This document shows positions 44,456-54,059 of a stretch of DNA of 64,000 bases, in pieces (position 1 is the first letter of the stretch; every line of letters begins with the position of its first letter). The position numbers were made by a program, and so were the translations under genes. Location: the NCBI GenBank assembly GCA_029262795.1, contig JAJCYT010000030.1, positions 248,001 through 312,000 of the forward strand, in the 5' to 3' direction. This DNA comes from Candidatus Fraserbacteria bacterium (lineage in GTDB: Bacteria; Bipolaricaulota; Bipolaricaulia; RBG-16-55-9; JAJCYT01). The notes beneath the pieces are model-generated. The model did not search any database and was not told the origin of the DNA. It worked only from the letters and a program-made list of their open reading frames with translations.

Positions 44456-46882
44456 CTATGGTGTGGCTGCCACCACTTCATTGCGGCGAACTTCATCGTC
44501 CCACCATACTATTTCGGAGAAAGCCACGCCTGCAGGCAATGCTGCGTTGATGGCCTGAAAATGTTCATTGTTCATCAGCTTGGTGCTGGATGCATAGACA
44601 AACTGTTCGTTGACCGTGTAGATCAATGGCAGGTTTTCGGACACCAACTGCTGAAATTCTCTAAAGTATTCTTTCACCAAATCTTCATCAAATTCGGCAG
44701 AGGCCAGTCGATAGAGTTCATCGACACGGACTTCCCATTCTTCTGGATCGTCTTTGGAAGAATATTTCCACATATGCAATGACCCAGGTGTGGTCCAGAT
44801 ATTGGAACTGGTGCTTGGATCCACATCGCCTGTAAAGCCAATGAGGATCATTTCGTACTTGCTGCCAAGCAAATCGGTTACCAGCGCATTGAAGTCTTTG
44901 GGTTTGTAGTTGGCGTCAATGCCCATGCGTTTCAGGTCACTGGCAATCAAACTGGACATGCGCTCGCGTTGTTGATTGCCTGCATTGGTGTTGAAGGCAA
45001 AGCTGAGTTCACGCGTGTCTTCATCGGATTGTTCACCGGACAGACTGCTGACATCAATACCGTTTTCCTGAAGGAAACGATCGGTGATGTTGCGTACGCC
45101 ATCATCATCGGTGTCCGTGATACCAATTTCATTCAACATCTGATCCGCTTGTTCCATGTCAAAGGCATAGGTTTCAAACGACTCACTGCCATCGAAATAT
45201 GGAGAAGGAATTGCTACCGGACTCCACTGAGCCAAGGCCAATCCACTGTAGATATTGTCAATCATCGACTGTTTGTCATAGGAATATGCCACAGCCTTGC
45301 GGAACGTGTTGTTACGGAACACAGCACGTAACACAGGGTCAGGGGCATCGAGGTTGAACACGGTGTAGGTGGTTGCCCAACGTGGGCCGCCACGAACCAT
45401 GTCCCAATTGTTTTCATGGTCTTGACAATGAATCTTGTCGCCAATCTGCTGACAATCGCTGTCTGTATTTACTTTCTCAAGCAACAAAGGCCAATCGTCT
45501 GAACGGCCATCAAGCAGATCAGCTTCGCCGGATTTGAACTTGAGGAAACGCACATCCTGGTTTTCCACAAACAGGAAAACGAGTTGATCCATGTAGGGCA
45601 ATTGCGTGCCGTTGGCATCCACTTTCCAGTAATATGGATTACGCTCCATTACCACTTGCTGATCGGTGTCATAGCGAACAAAGCGATACGGGCCTGCACC
45701 CACTAAATCTTCAGCATTGCTGTCCAAGCCCCAGGTGTTGTTAAACGTGCCTGGAGGGACACCCGCCCATTTGTCTTCACTGGCATATTGGGTAAGTTTG
45801 TTGACTTCTTCGGAAGCGGCATCAATGGCACCTTTAAGGCTATCAAAATTATCCATACCTTCATCCAAGGCTTCCATGATGCTGCCCAAGCCAAGTTGCA
45901 CACCCATTTGTGCGGCAACCAACAGCTGTCCATTTTTGGCATCAATCACTTCTTGCAACTTGCCAAGTGCCTGCCCTAATAAGGTGGTGGCGTCTTCAGA
46001 AGCCGCATTAAAGTCTTCCATGTTGTTATCCAACGTATCTTGAACAAATCCCAATACGCCGCTCACTCCAGGATTGAGTTTGGCCAAGCTATCGGCCACC
46101 ACGTGTTTGGGTAAGATGGATGCGCCATACAATGCCAGTCCGCGTAATAAAGGACGAAACGGTGCAGGTGTGGTAATTTTTACGGTCAAATCATCAATCG
46201 CTTCTACCTGAAATGGTTCGCCATTCACCAGCAAATTATCTTCGGCGGCAGCATGTACACCATCATTAAACAGCACATCATTGAATGTGAACACCACATC
46301 CTCTGCTGTCAATGGATGACCATCAGAAAATTTCAAACCTTCGCGGAGATGAAAGGTCCATTCCAGTTTATCGTCAGATTGCTCCCAACTTTTTGCCAGT
46401 GCGGGCACAACAGAGAAATCTGTAGGATTCACTTCAACCAGCCCACGGTTCCACATGCGGGTAATGAATGAAGACGAAGTTTCCTGTGTCACCACGTTGT
46501 TAAACGATTTGGGTCCGGTAAACGTTACGTGAACCAGTTTGCCGCCAGGCACACCAGCCGTGGTTAAACCGGCTTCGTCTCCTACCACCAATGGTTCGGC
46601 GGGGAGTTCTCCATCGCGTGCTACTGTCGTAGTGGTGGTGTCTGTGGAGTTTGCAGTGTCATTTTCGCTGTCGTTGTTGGATGACGTTTGATTGTCATCT
46701 GTGCTTGTGGTATCGGTCGAGGTCTGATTGTCATTTGTGTTGGCCTGACTATCAGTGTCGTTGTTTTGAGTTTGGTTGGCTGTGTTGTTGTCATTGTTGT
46801 TGGAAGTATTGCTCGAATTGTCGCAAGACACCAAGACAAACGCCATCAACATCAGCGCCACAACCAGTACAGAATGTTTCAT
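44456..46882 (-). CDS. Lipoprotein family 5 solute-binding protein
   Basis: 808 aa, unusually long for SBP_bac_5. The frame is open to 46924; ATG at 46882 has AGGGAGG before it and starts a lipoprotein signal with lipobox LVSC near residue 20. A linker of about 65 residues rich in Asn, Asp, Ser and Thr follows, then GGKLVHVTFTGPKSFNNVVTQETSS, DVVFTFNDVLFNDGV and AGPYRFVRYDTDQQVVMERNPYYWKVD. An extra helical block of about 130 residues (near 270-400, with DDATTLLGQALGKLQEVIDAK-like sequence) is inserted relative to ordinary DppA-type proteins. Third gene of a minus-strand operon after two permeases. Confidence 0.9.
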   Translation of the reverse strand: MKHSVLVVALMLMAFVLVSCDNSSNTSNNNDNNTANQTQNNDTDSQANTNDNQTSTDTTSTDDNQTSSNNDSENDTANSTDTTTTTVARDGELPAEPLVVGDEAGLTTAGVPGGKLVHVTFTGPKSFNNVVTQETSSSFITRMWNRGLVEVNPTDFSVVPALAKSWEQSDDKLEWTFHLREGLKFSDGHPLTAEDVVFTFNDVLFNDGVHAAAEDNLLVNGEPFQVEAIDDLTVKITTPAPFRPLLRGLALYGASILPKHVVADSLAKLNPGVSGVLGFVQDTLDNNMEDFNAASEDATTLLGQALGKLQEVIDAKNGQLLVAAQMGVQLGLGSIMEALDEGMDNFDSLKGAIDAASEEVNKLTQYASEDKWAGVPPGTFNNTWGLDSNAEDLVGAGPYRFVRYDTDQQVVMERNPYYWKVDANGTQLPYMDQLVFLFVENQDVRFLKFKSGEADLLDGRSDDWPLLLEKVNTDSDCQQIGDKIHCQDHENNWDMVRGGPRWATTYTVFNLDAPDPVLRAVFRNNTFRKAVAYSYDKQSMIDNIYSGLALAQWSPVAIPSPYFDGSESFETYAFDMEQADQMLNEIGITDTDDDGVRNITDRFLQENGIDVSSLSGEQSDEDTRELSFAFNTNAGNQQRERMSSLIASDLKRMGIDANYKPKDFNALVTDLLGSKYEMILIGFTGDVDPSTSSNIWTTPGSLHMWKYSSKDDPEEWEVRVDELYRLASAEFDEDLVKEYFREFQQLVSENLPLIYTVNEQFVYASSTKLMNNEHFQAINAALPAGVAFSEIVWWDDEVRRNEVVAATP

Positions 46883-46954
46883 TCTGACCTCCCTTTGCTC
46901 GTTTGCTCGTTTGAATCTAATCAATATGGACTCCTATCCTCACTTAAAATTTTC

Positions 46955-48091
46955 TTAATTATTACTAAACGGATCTGCCGCATCGCGCAAGGCATCGCCC
47001 ATAAAGTTATAGGCCAACACTGCCACGATGATAAACAAGCCTGGAATCATCAACCAGGGATGAAACCGTAAATTGGTCATCATGCTGCTCAGAAAATCAA
47101 ACAGCAACAACCCCCAACTGGTCATTGGATCGCGAATGCCAAGTCCTAAGAATGATAACGCGCTTTCACCCATGATTGCGCCGGGAATCCCTAATGTTGC
47201 CGTCACGATCACGGTAGTCAGTGTGTTCGGTAAAAGATGTTTGAAAATAATCCGCAAATTTTTTGTGCCCATCGCCTTGGCAGCCAATACATATTCCGAT
47301 TCACGCAAGGACAAAATTTGACCTCGAAGCACACGTGCCAAACCAGTCCAGCCAATCAAAGAGAAAATCAACACGATCCCAAAGAACACAGCCGTGGACG
47401 ACCAATGGCTTGGTAACGTGGCAGACAGCGCCAGAAACAACGGGAGTGCGGGAAAAGATTGCAAAATTTCGATGATGCGCTGAATGATCATATCAATCCA
47501 GCCACCGTAAAATCCACTTAGGCCACCAAATAACGCACCTAAGAACAAGCTAAACACGATAGATACGGGCCCAATGGCCATCGACACCCGTGCGCCAAAC
47601 AGAATTCGTGAGAGCAAATCACGCCCAAAGGTGTCACTGCCAAACAGGAAAAGTTGTGCTTTAGAATCTTTGGGTGTTTGTACGCCAAAAAAGTGAATAT
47701 CTGTATCAAAGAGGCCCAATAATCGATATGGGTCACCTTTGGCGAAGAAACTTAGATAATATTTTGTTGATGTGTCTTCAGAAAACGAAACCCGATTAGA
47801 AATAAGATCACGTGTTTGTTTGTAGGCATAAATAAATGGGCGAAATGACGCACCATTTTCGTCAAAAAAATGAATGGGGGTGGGGGGCGCGTAAGCCAGG
47901 GTGCGATGTTCGCTGTCGTAAGTGTAGGGACTGAGAAAGTCTGCAAATACTGCAATTAAAGACAACAGCAGTACAATCACTGTGCCAATCACGCCTAGGC
48001 GATGGCGTTTAAAACGCCGCCAGATGATCTGCCGCTGGGTCAGTGACGGACGACCCTGATCTGTTCGCTGAGATGTAGTGCTCTTACTCAT
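46955..48091 (-). CDS. Peptide-type ABC transporter permease (DppC/OppC-like)
   Basis: 378 aa. The frame is open to 48133, but ATG at 48091, overlapping the last 8 bases of the upstream permease gene, gives the sensible N terminus MSKSTTSQRTDQG. The first membrane segment (HRLGVIGTVIVLLLSLIAVFADF) is followed by a large extracytoplasmic loop of about 110 residues, then five segments; EAA loop AKAMGTKNLRIIFKHLLPNTLTTV near residue 290. It ends 72 bases before the binding-protein gene. No hairpin seen between them. Confidence 0.92.
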   Translation of the reverse strand: MSKSTTSQRTDQGRPSLTQRQIIWRRFKRHRLGVIGTVIVLLLSLIAVFADFLSPYTYDSEHRTLAYAPPTPIHFFDENGASFRPFIYAYKQTRDLISNRVSFSEDTSTKYYLSFFAKGDPYRLLGLFDTDIHFFGVQTPKDSKAQLFLFGSDTFGRDLLSRILFGARVSMAIGPVSIVFSLFLGALFGGLSGFYGGWIDMIIQRIIEILQSFPALPLFLALSATLPSHWSSTAVFFGIVLIFSLIGWTGLARVLRGQILSLRESEYVLAAKAMGTKNLRIIFKHLLPNTLTTVIVTATLGIPGAIMGESALSFLGLGIRDPMTSWGLLLFDFLSSMMTNLRFHPWLMIPGLFIIVAVLAYNFMGDALRDAADPFSNN

Positions 48092-49076
48092 ATCGTATTC
48101 TCGGATCGACAATGGCCAGTGCAAGATCGGCAATAAAATTCCCTAGGACCAACAGCATGGCAAAGAACAACAAAATGGTCATTGCCAGGTATTCATCCAA
48201 ATTCAACAGTGCATCAAAAAATAAACGTTCCACTGTAGGTAAATTGAAAATTATGGACGTAATCAAACCAGCCGTCACAATCGTAGGAAGGCTTTGGCCA
48301 AAAATACTGATAATGGGATTGATGGCATTGCGAAAGGCATGTTTGTAAATCACTCGTCGCTCAATTAAGCCTTTGGCTCTTGCCGTTTTGATGTATTGGG
48401 CGTTCATGATATCCAGCATGGTTCCGCGCATAAAGCGCATTAAGGCTGCTGCCGTGGCCGTGCTGATGACCACCAAAGGAGGCCATAAGTGGAGCAAATA
48501 ATCATTGAATTTTGCTAAATTAAAACCGCCTTGATTAAACCAGGGCGCACCAATGAATTGTTGTGAAAAAAGCCCTCCTACCGAACTGACATTAAGCCAA
48601 TCCACCATTATAAACATCAGGATCAACCCAAAGAAAAAGTTAGGAATACTGAGGCTCAAAAAAGTGATAAAAGTAAACACATTGTCTGCGGCTGAATATT
48701 GATGTGTGGCTGAAAAAATACCTATTGGGATAGCCAGTAGCCAAGACAAAATGAACACAGGTAAGGTGATCAACAACGTGTTAGGCAAGCGCTCAAGAAA
48801 AATATTCAACACCGGTTGTTTCCAGGCAAATGAAAATCCAAAATCCGCTTGCGTGACAACATTGCCAGCCCAAATGAAGTAACGTTCATACCAAGGCTTA
48901 TCCAATCCAAACTCTTTGGCTTGGATTTCCAGCATTTCTTTATCGACGGTGGGATCAAATTCGTATTTGGTGAGAAAATTTCCAGGGGCCAGGTCGATGA
49001 CAAAATAGGAAAGAATTGAGATGAAAAACACCGTGGGGATCAAGTTGATCAAACGCCGAATCGTAAATCCAAACAT
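48084..49076 (-). CDS. Peptide-type ABC transporter permease (DppB/OppB-like)
   Basis: 330 aa with six membrane segments. N terminus TIRRLINLIPTVFFISILSYFVIDLAPG and EAA loop TARAKGLIERRVIYKHAFRNAINPI (about residue 235) are characteristic. AGGTGGG precedes the start. First gene of the operon permease-permease-binding protein; the promoter candidate lies about 90 bases upstream. Confidence 0.92.
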   Translation of the reverse strand: MFGFTIRRLINLIPTVFFISILSYFVIDLAPGNFLTKYEFDPTVDKEMLEIQAKEFGLDKPWYERYFIWAGNVVTQADFGFSFAWKQPVLNIFLERLPNTLLITLPVFILSWLLAIPIGIFSATHQYSAADNVFTFITFLSLSIPNFFFGLILMFIMVDWLNVSSVGGLFSQQFIGAPWFNQGGFNLAKFNDYLLHLWPPLVVISTATAAALMRFMRGTMLDIMNAQYIKTARAKGLIERRVIYKHAFRNAINPIISIFGQSLPTIVTAGLITSIIFNLPTVERLFFDALLNLDEYLAMTILLFFAMLLVLGNFIADLALAIVDPRIRYE

Positions 49077-49166
49077 GACCCACCTTTAACGAGGCTCTAT
49101 TTTGGACCAATCTATAATAATTTGTAACGGTTCAGAAAAACCCTGCGCGCGTTATACCTCTGTCAA

Positions 49167-49196
49167 TTTATAACATAATTATACAGAAACAGTCAA
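49167..49196 (-). promoter_or_regulatory. Candidate promoter of the second peptide ABC operon
   Basis: On the minus strand TTGACT (49191-49196) and TATAAA (49167-49172) with an 18-base spacer, predicted start near 49160, giving a leader of about 85 bases. Confidence 0.4.
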
Positions 49197-49346
49197 TACT
49201 TAGACCATTTCAAACCAATTTGTAATAAATCTCATTTGGTAGGCATTAGGTCTATATCAGGACCATAACATATTTATTTTCTGATATGACAACACTTTTT
49301 CTGGAAAAGCCAGCTCTTTTAATATCGGTACCTATTTTTACAATGT

Positions 49347-50666
49347 TTATTCGTATCGTAAAGCCTGAATAGGATCGGTCTTTGCTGCGCTCCAGGCAGG
49401 ATACATGCCGCTTGCAACGCCGACCACCAGGCCGGTGACCACAGCAATGATATACCAGTCGTATAAGAACACAAATGGAATAGATTCTAATCCACTGCTG
49501 ATGGCAATCATCGCCTGACTGATGAGGAGTGAGCCGCCCATGCCCAGGAGAATCCCAAGAATAGAACCAAACAAACAGATCATTGTGCATTCGGTCAGAA
49601 ATGATTTCATCACAAAGCCATTGGTGGCACCTGTGGCTTTCATGATGCCGATTTCGCGGGTGCGTTCTTTTACTGAAACCAGCATGATGTTCATCACGCC
49701 GATCATGCCGACCAGCAAAGCAACTGCACCGATGCCCCCAAGAAAGGCGGCGATACCGACAAAGTTAGCACGGATTTCATCCACCACTTCTTTGGTGGTT
49801 TGCACATCGAGATCAAGTTGTGAGCCAACCAAGCCTTTGATGTCAGATTCATCGCTGGTGAGGTAGGTTTCGATGGCGTTACGAACTTCGACCAATTGAT
49901 CAATATTGTTTACGCGAACAAACACGCCAGGGAAAACCAAATACTCTGTGCCATCAATTTCTTCCGTATCCAGATAATAACTGCTGTCCACATACGAATC
50001 GGACCCACTTAAAAATTGCGATTCCTTCACCACGCCAACCACAGTCAAAGTTGTTTCAGTCACTTTGCGCTCGCGGTTAAGGTACTTCATTCGAAGTTCC
50101 TGATTTAATACCTGCTCATAGTTGATGGGAGGCAACTGACCAGACAGGCGCAAACGTTCTTCTTCATCCGGATCGTCAAATTCTTCGATAATGCCAAATT
50201 GTTTCATCACAGTTTCGGCCACATTGGCTCCCAGCACAATTTCGCCGCCACCTTCCACCAATCGACCCACCCCAAGTGGGACAATGGATGGATCAGTGGT
50301 GGTAATTACGTTGGCATCAAGCAAACGCTTCGTGCCTGCATACAACGCCCCACCGCGAAGTGGCCCCGCCACATCCGCAGATTTGACGCCTGGGATTGAC
50401 CTGAGCCGATCCACATCGCGCTCGCTGAATACACGGTCACCGCCAAAGAATCCAAACGAACCTGACAATGAAACATTGATGGTGTCAGCCCGCAACAAGT
50501 CCTGGGTGATAATATTGACCAAAGATTCTTCCAGACCGCCCATCATGGTCATAATGGCAATCACGGAGGCAATGCCGAAAGTGACCCCAAGCAATGACAA
50601 CAAACTGCGCAGTTTGTGGCTTTTGATGTTGGTCCAACTGAGCTTGAGATATTCGCCGATTTTCAC
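49347..50666 (-). CDS. MacB/FtsX-type ABC transporter permease
   Basis: 439 aa. Membrane segments near residue 20-45 and three in the last 150 residues enclose a large extracytoplasmic MacB_PCD-like domain (VKSADVAGPLRGGALYAGTKRLLDANVITT...). The C-terminal half has MLVSVKERTREIGIMKATGAT and the final ALRYE, both typical of the family. This class does not transport through the membrane in the usual way but transmits force to exported partners or extracts lipoproteins. Its start overlaps the ATPase stop by 4 bases. Last gene of a three-gene operon. Confidence 0.92.
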   Translation of the reverse strand: MKIGEYLKLSWTNIKSHKLRSLLSLLGVTFGIASVIAIMTMMGGLEESLVNIITQDLLRADTINVSLSGSFGFFGGDRVFSERDVDRLRSIPGVKSADVAGPLRGGALYAGTKRLLDANVITTTDPSIVPLGVGRLVEGGGEIVLGANVAETVMKQFGIIEEFDDPDEEERLRLSGQLPPINYEQVLNQELRMKYLNRERKVTETTLTVVGVVKESQFLSGSDSYVDSSYYLDTEEIDGTEYLVFPGVFVRVNNIDQLVEVRNAIETYLTSDESDIKGLVGSQLDLDVQTTKEVVDEIRANFVGIAAFLGGIGAVALLVGMIGVMNIMLVSVKERTREIGIMKATGATNGFVMKSFLTECTMICLFGSILGILLGMGGSLLISQAMIAISSGLESIPFVFLYDWYIIAVVTGLVVGVASGMYPAWSAAKTDPIQALRYE

Positions 50667-51343
50667 GCGGCACCTCCGTTTTCGATCTCACCATCGCGCA
50701 TATGAATGCGTTTTTTCATGTGTTCGGCCACCTGTGGGTCGTGGGTGACCACGATCAGTGTGCGTTTTTCGTCATGTAGTTCGTTGAAAATGTTAAGGAT
50801 TTCATTGCCTGTTTTCGTGTCCAGGTTGCCTGTAGGTTCATCGGCCAACAACAATGGCGGATCGTTGGCCAGTGCGCGTGCAATGGACACACGCTGGCGC
50901 TCCCCACCGGAAAGTTCGCTTGGCATGTGGGTCATGCGATCACTGAGGCCGACACGATCCAGCAGTTCTTTGGCTTTTGCCGCGTGTTGTGATTTTGCGA
51001 TGCGATCACTAAACGTCATGGGCAGCATCACATTGGCCAGTGCGCTGATGCGTGGAATAAGGTTGAACGACTGGAACACAAAGCCAATGGTGGCACTACG
51101 CAGTTTGGCCAATTGATTGTCTTTGGCACTGCTGAGTGCCACACCACCCACCAGTACTTCACCTTCAGTGGGTCGATCCATGCAGCCAATCAGGTTCATC
51201 AGCGTGCTTTTGCCGGAACCGCTTGGCCCCATGATGGCAATGGAATCCCCTTCACTTATATCGAGGCTGACGCCGCGCAGCGCTTGAACTTCTGTTTTGC
51301 CAAGTTGATACACTTTCCAGGCGTTTTGTATCTCGACAAGCAT
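50663..51343 (-). CDS. MacB/LolD-type ABC transporter ATP-binding protein
   Basis: 226 aa. Walker A GPSGSGKST at about 38-46, the LolD-type Q-loop GFVFQSFNLIPRISALANVMLPM, signature LSGGERQRVSIARAL, Walker B LLLADEPTGNLD, switch histidine VVTHDPQVAEHM. Pairs with the FtsX-type permease encoded next. It starts 5 bases after the exported protein gene (51349-52131), so all three are probably one transcript. Confidence 0.94.
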   Translation of the reverse strand: MLVEIQNAWKVYQLGKTEVQALRGVSLDISEGDSIAIMGPSGSGKSTLMNLIGCMDRPTEGEVLVGGVALSSAKDNQLAKLRSATIGFVFQSFNLIPRISALANVMLPMTFSDRIAKSQHAAKAKELLDRVGLSDRMTHMPSELSGGERQRVSIARALANDPPLLLADEPTGNLDTKTGNEILNIFNELHDEKRTLIVVTHDPQVAEHMKKRIHMRDGEIENGGAA

Positions 51344-51348
51344 GGTGC

Positions 51349-52131
51349 TTACTCTCCAATCACAATGCCATCTGGAAACAGATCTGCACGATAAACGAGC
51401 AATGTGGAAGTTTGCGAAAAAGCCTGATAACCAATTAACTTGCCATTTTGTGAAATCAGCTCCACGTTGAAAGGGTCACCGCCCTCACCGGTCAGCAATT
51501 GAGACACTAAAAAACGCTGTGCCTGAAAACTGTCACCGTTGCCTGTTACTGTGATAGCGTCCATCGGCGAAATCTCCACCTCAACCAAAGGATTGAACAA
51601 ATCGGTTGGATTGAAGCCCAATAGAGTGGTTGGCTCATTAATCTCTCGTGCAAAGATAATTTCTTGCAATAAGGTCATTTGTGAACCGGAACCGGACACC
51701 CCACTGGCAATGGCAGTGTCCTCTAAAATGACATCTTGTTCACCACCACGGGTTTCTTCGGTTTCGTTGTCCGTGGTGGAAAACGACATGGAAGCAATGT
51801 TGTCTTCCACTTGCACTTCAATGTTGAATGTGCCCTGTGCCGTGTCCGAAGCCAGGATGTAAGTGACCAAAGCCAAATCAGGTGTGACGATGACGGTCTG
51901 GTCAAATAAACGATCTGTTTCAAATTCCAGCAAAAATTCTTCGGACAGCAAAATAAATACAGATTCTAAAAGCGTGTTTCCATCAGAGTTTGTGCTGAAT
52001 GTGAAACTTTCTTCAGCGACGATTTCTTCGTTTAGAATATAGAGAAACTGGCCTTCCGAGTCGAACTGAGACCAGCCTGGAATGGCAATCAGGGTGAGCA
52101 GCAGGACCAGCAATGTCATTGACTTTTTCAT
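51349..52131 (-). CDS. Exported protein of unknown function linked to MacB-type ABC genes
   Basis: 260 aa. The frame is open to 52188; ATG at 52131 has AGGAGG before it and begins a signal peptide (KKSMTLLVLLLTLIAIPGWSQ), so the protein is exported. The rest is beta-rich and acidic (EEIVAEESFTFSTNSDGNTLLES, NIEVQVEDNIASMSFSTT) and ends with TSTLLVYRADLFPDGIVIGE. No cysteine after the signal, so not a lipoprotein. Not recognised. As the first gene before the ABC pair, it could be the cargo or a periplasmic partner. Confidence 0.75.
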   Translation of the reverse strand: MKKSMTLLVLLLTLIAIPGWSQFDSEGQFLYILNEEIVAEESFTFSTNSDGNTLLESVFILLSEEFLLEFETDRLFDQTVIVTPDLALVTYILASDTAQGTFNIEVQVEDNIASMSFSTTDNETEETRGGEQDVILEDTAIASGVSGSGSQMTLLQEIIFAREINEPTTLLGFNPTDLFNPLVEVEISPMDAITVTGNGDSFQAQRFLVSQLLTGEGGDPFNVELISQNGKLIGYQAFSQTSTLLVYRADLFPDGIVIGE

Positions 52132-52209
52132 GGTGCCTCCTGTAACATTGTTACGATTCAGAGTACCTATTCGTCGCATTGACTTCAAGCTTTTTCACGG
52201 TGGTTCGAC

Positions 52210-52944
52210 ATGGCGATCAAAAAAAATTTGGCTTTGCTTTTTTTACTGTTTCTTAGCCTCGGAGGTTTGTTTGGCGTTGTGTCTGCCAGTCTTTTGCCGC
52301 CAGCCGAGCGCCCTGATTGGGAAGCGGGCCTTTATTGGAATTATTTCGATGAAGTCCGACAGGAAAGCTTGGAGTATTGGGTGTTGGGCGTTCGATCCAT
52401 CCGTGATGTTGACCATTACGTGTTGGCACAACGCAATCAGCGCGATGGAGAAACTTCAATTGGCTTGGCATTTGCGCCCGTTCGATCACCTTTCCCTCGT
52501 CGTACCAACACGCCGGAATCTCAAACGTATCTCGATTTTCCTTTAGAGGTCAATTTGGTTTGGACGGTACGTGAAGCTGCCAGCGCAGGCTTTTTGAACG
52601 CTTCTCAAATTAATGCTCAAATTCAAGTGGCTGAAACCATCGAAACCAGCTTTGGCAACTATGAAAGTTTCCGTGTCGACTACCAGCGTGAAGATAATGC
52701 CTGGAGTTTGTGGTACAGTCCTCGCCTCAAAACCTGGGTGCAACAAACCAATCCCATCAACGATTCTGTGTTTGTCCTTCAGCAATCCTGGCAATTCACG
52801 CAAGTCTATGCCCTTGACACGCTTTATGATGCCATTGAGCCGTTGTTGCAAACGGATCGTTTAGGAATGCGCCGTCTCCTCAATAGTCTGATTCAATTTG
52901 ATTTTGATACCCCTCGCGCCGAAGCACTTAAAGCCACACTCTAA
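52210..52944 (+). CDS. Exported or membrane-anchored protein of unknown function
   Basis: 244 aa. N-terminal signal or anchor (KKNLALLFLLFLSLGGLFGVVSAS). The mature part is beta-rich with many aromatic residues (WEAGLYWNYFDEV, YWVLGVRSI, WSLWYSPRLKTWVQQTNP), a pattern like DUF3108-type periplasmic proteins but not clearly the same. It is divergent from the ABC operon and 3 bases upstream of the histidine kinase, so it may be a sensor partner of that kinase. Confidence 0.7.
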   Translation: MAIKKNLALLFLLFLSLGGLFGVVSASLLPPAERPDWEAGLYWNYFDEVRQESLEYWVLGVRSIRDVDHYVLAQRNQRDGETSIGLAFAPVRSPFPRRTNTPESQTYLDFPLEVNLVWTVREAASAGFLNASQINAQIQVAETIETSFGNYESFRVDYQREDNAWSLWYSPRLKTWVQQTNPINDSVFVLQQSWQFTQVYALDTLYDAIEPLLQTDRLGMRRLLNSLIQFDFDTPRAEALKATL

Positions 52945-52947
52945 ATT

Positions 52948-54048
52948 ATGAATACAACTATCAGTTGGCGAAACTGGAAGAATTGGGTGTGGTTGTTTGG
53001 CGTGTTCACGCTGGTCGAAGTCTATGATCTAAGCCGCGTGTGGCTGGTGGCATTTGAGCAAAATCCCAATGTGGGCTTTTTTTCGCCGGAGATTTTAATT
53101 CGAGAATTTGCTGAAACTTATCTTGTAGCCATTTTAGTGCCAATCTTTTGGTCGATTGCAAAACAGTTTCATTATCTCAATATGCCTTGGTGGGTTTGGC
53201 TTTCTGTTCATTTGGTGTCCATCGGATCGTTTGTGGTGCTGCACTCGTTTCTGTTTCGATTATGGATAAGTGGTGCATTGATGTTGCAGGGGCAGTTCGA
53301 TGCTTTCTCTGGTCTGTTCGGCCATTGGCCGATTGTACTACCCCTCAAATTCACATTTGATTTTACGCTCATCCTGGCAGCCTTTTACGGGATCGATGCT
53401 TATCTTCGTTGGCGAAAGCGTGAAACATTGGCGCTTCAGTTGAATTCACAATTGAACGAAGCTCGATTGAAAACACTGCAAATGCAGATTCAACCTCATT
53501 TTTTATTTAACACGCTACAAGCGATTACAGCATTGATCCACAAAGATCCCAGCAAAGCAGAGCAAATGCTGGTTGGTTTGGGAGATTTGTTGCGAATTGT
53601 GCTGGATCATGATGAAGAGCCGATGGTGCCTTTGGATCGTGAACTGGAATTTCTGAAAAAATATTTGGACATTCAGCAAGTGCGCTTTGGCGATCGACTG
53701 ATCTTGAACTGGGAAGTTGATCCCGCTTCGCTCAGCATTGATGTGCCGACACTGATTTTTCAACCTTTGGTGGAAAATGCAATTGAGCATGGTGTGGAAT
53801 CCGGTAAAGGCGAAGTGACCATTGGCAGCGAACGACATGCCTCTCAACTTCGATTGTGGGTGGCCGATCATGGCCCTGGTCTCAAAGACAAACCCATGTA
53901 CGGCACAGGATTGAGCAATATTCAAAAGCGACTGGAAAGTATTTATGGGACATCCGGCAAAGTGTGGCTGGATGAGCGTAAAGAAGGTGGCCTGATTGCT
54001 CAGATTGAATTGCCCATTGATCCCAATCCACAACCTCTGGCAGTGTGA
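52948..54048 (+). CDS. LytS-type sensor histidine kinase
   Basis: 366 aa. About four membrane segments in residues 10-155, then a coiled coil and a His_kinase domain of the LytS/YehU group: phospho-acceptor in MQIQPHFLFNTLQAITALIHKDP (about residue 190), N box LIFQPLVENAIEHGV, G boxes ADHGPGL and GTGLSNIQKRLESIYG. It autophosphorylates on membrane signals and passes phosphate to the response regulator encoded next, whose start lies 11 bases downstream. Confidence 0.93.
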   Translation: MNTTISWRNWKNWVWLFGVFTLVEVYDLSRVWLVAFEQNPNVGFFSPEILIREFAETYLVAILVPIFWSIAKQFHYLNMPWWVWLSVHLVSIGSFVVLHSFLFRLWISGALMLQGQFDAFSGLFGHWPIVLPLKFTFDFTLILAAFYGIDAYLRWRKRETLALQLNSQLNEARLKTLQMQIQPHFLFNTLQAITALIHKDPSKAEQMLVGLGDLLRIVLDHDEEPMVPLDRELEFLKKYLDIQQVRFGDRLILNWEVDPASLSIDVPTLIFQPLVENAIEHGVESGKGEVTIGSERHASQLRLWVADHGPGLKDKPMYGTGLSNIQKRLESIYGTSGKVWLDERKEGGLIAQIELPIDPNPQPLAV

Positions 54049-54059
54049 ACGGAGTCACG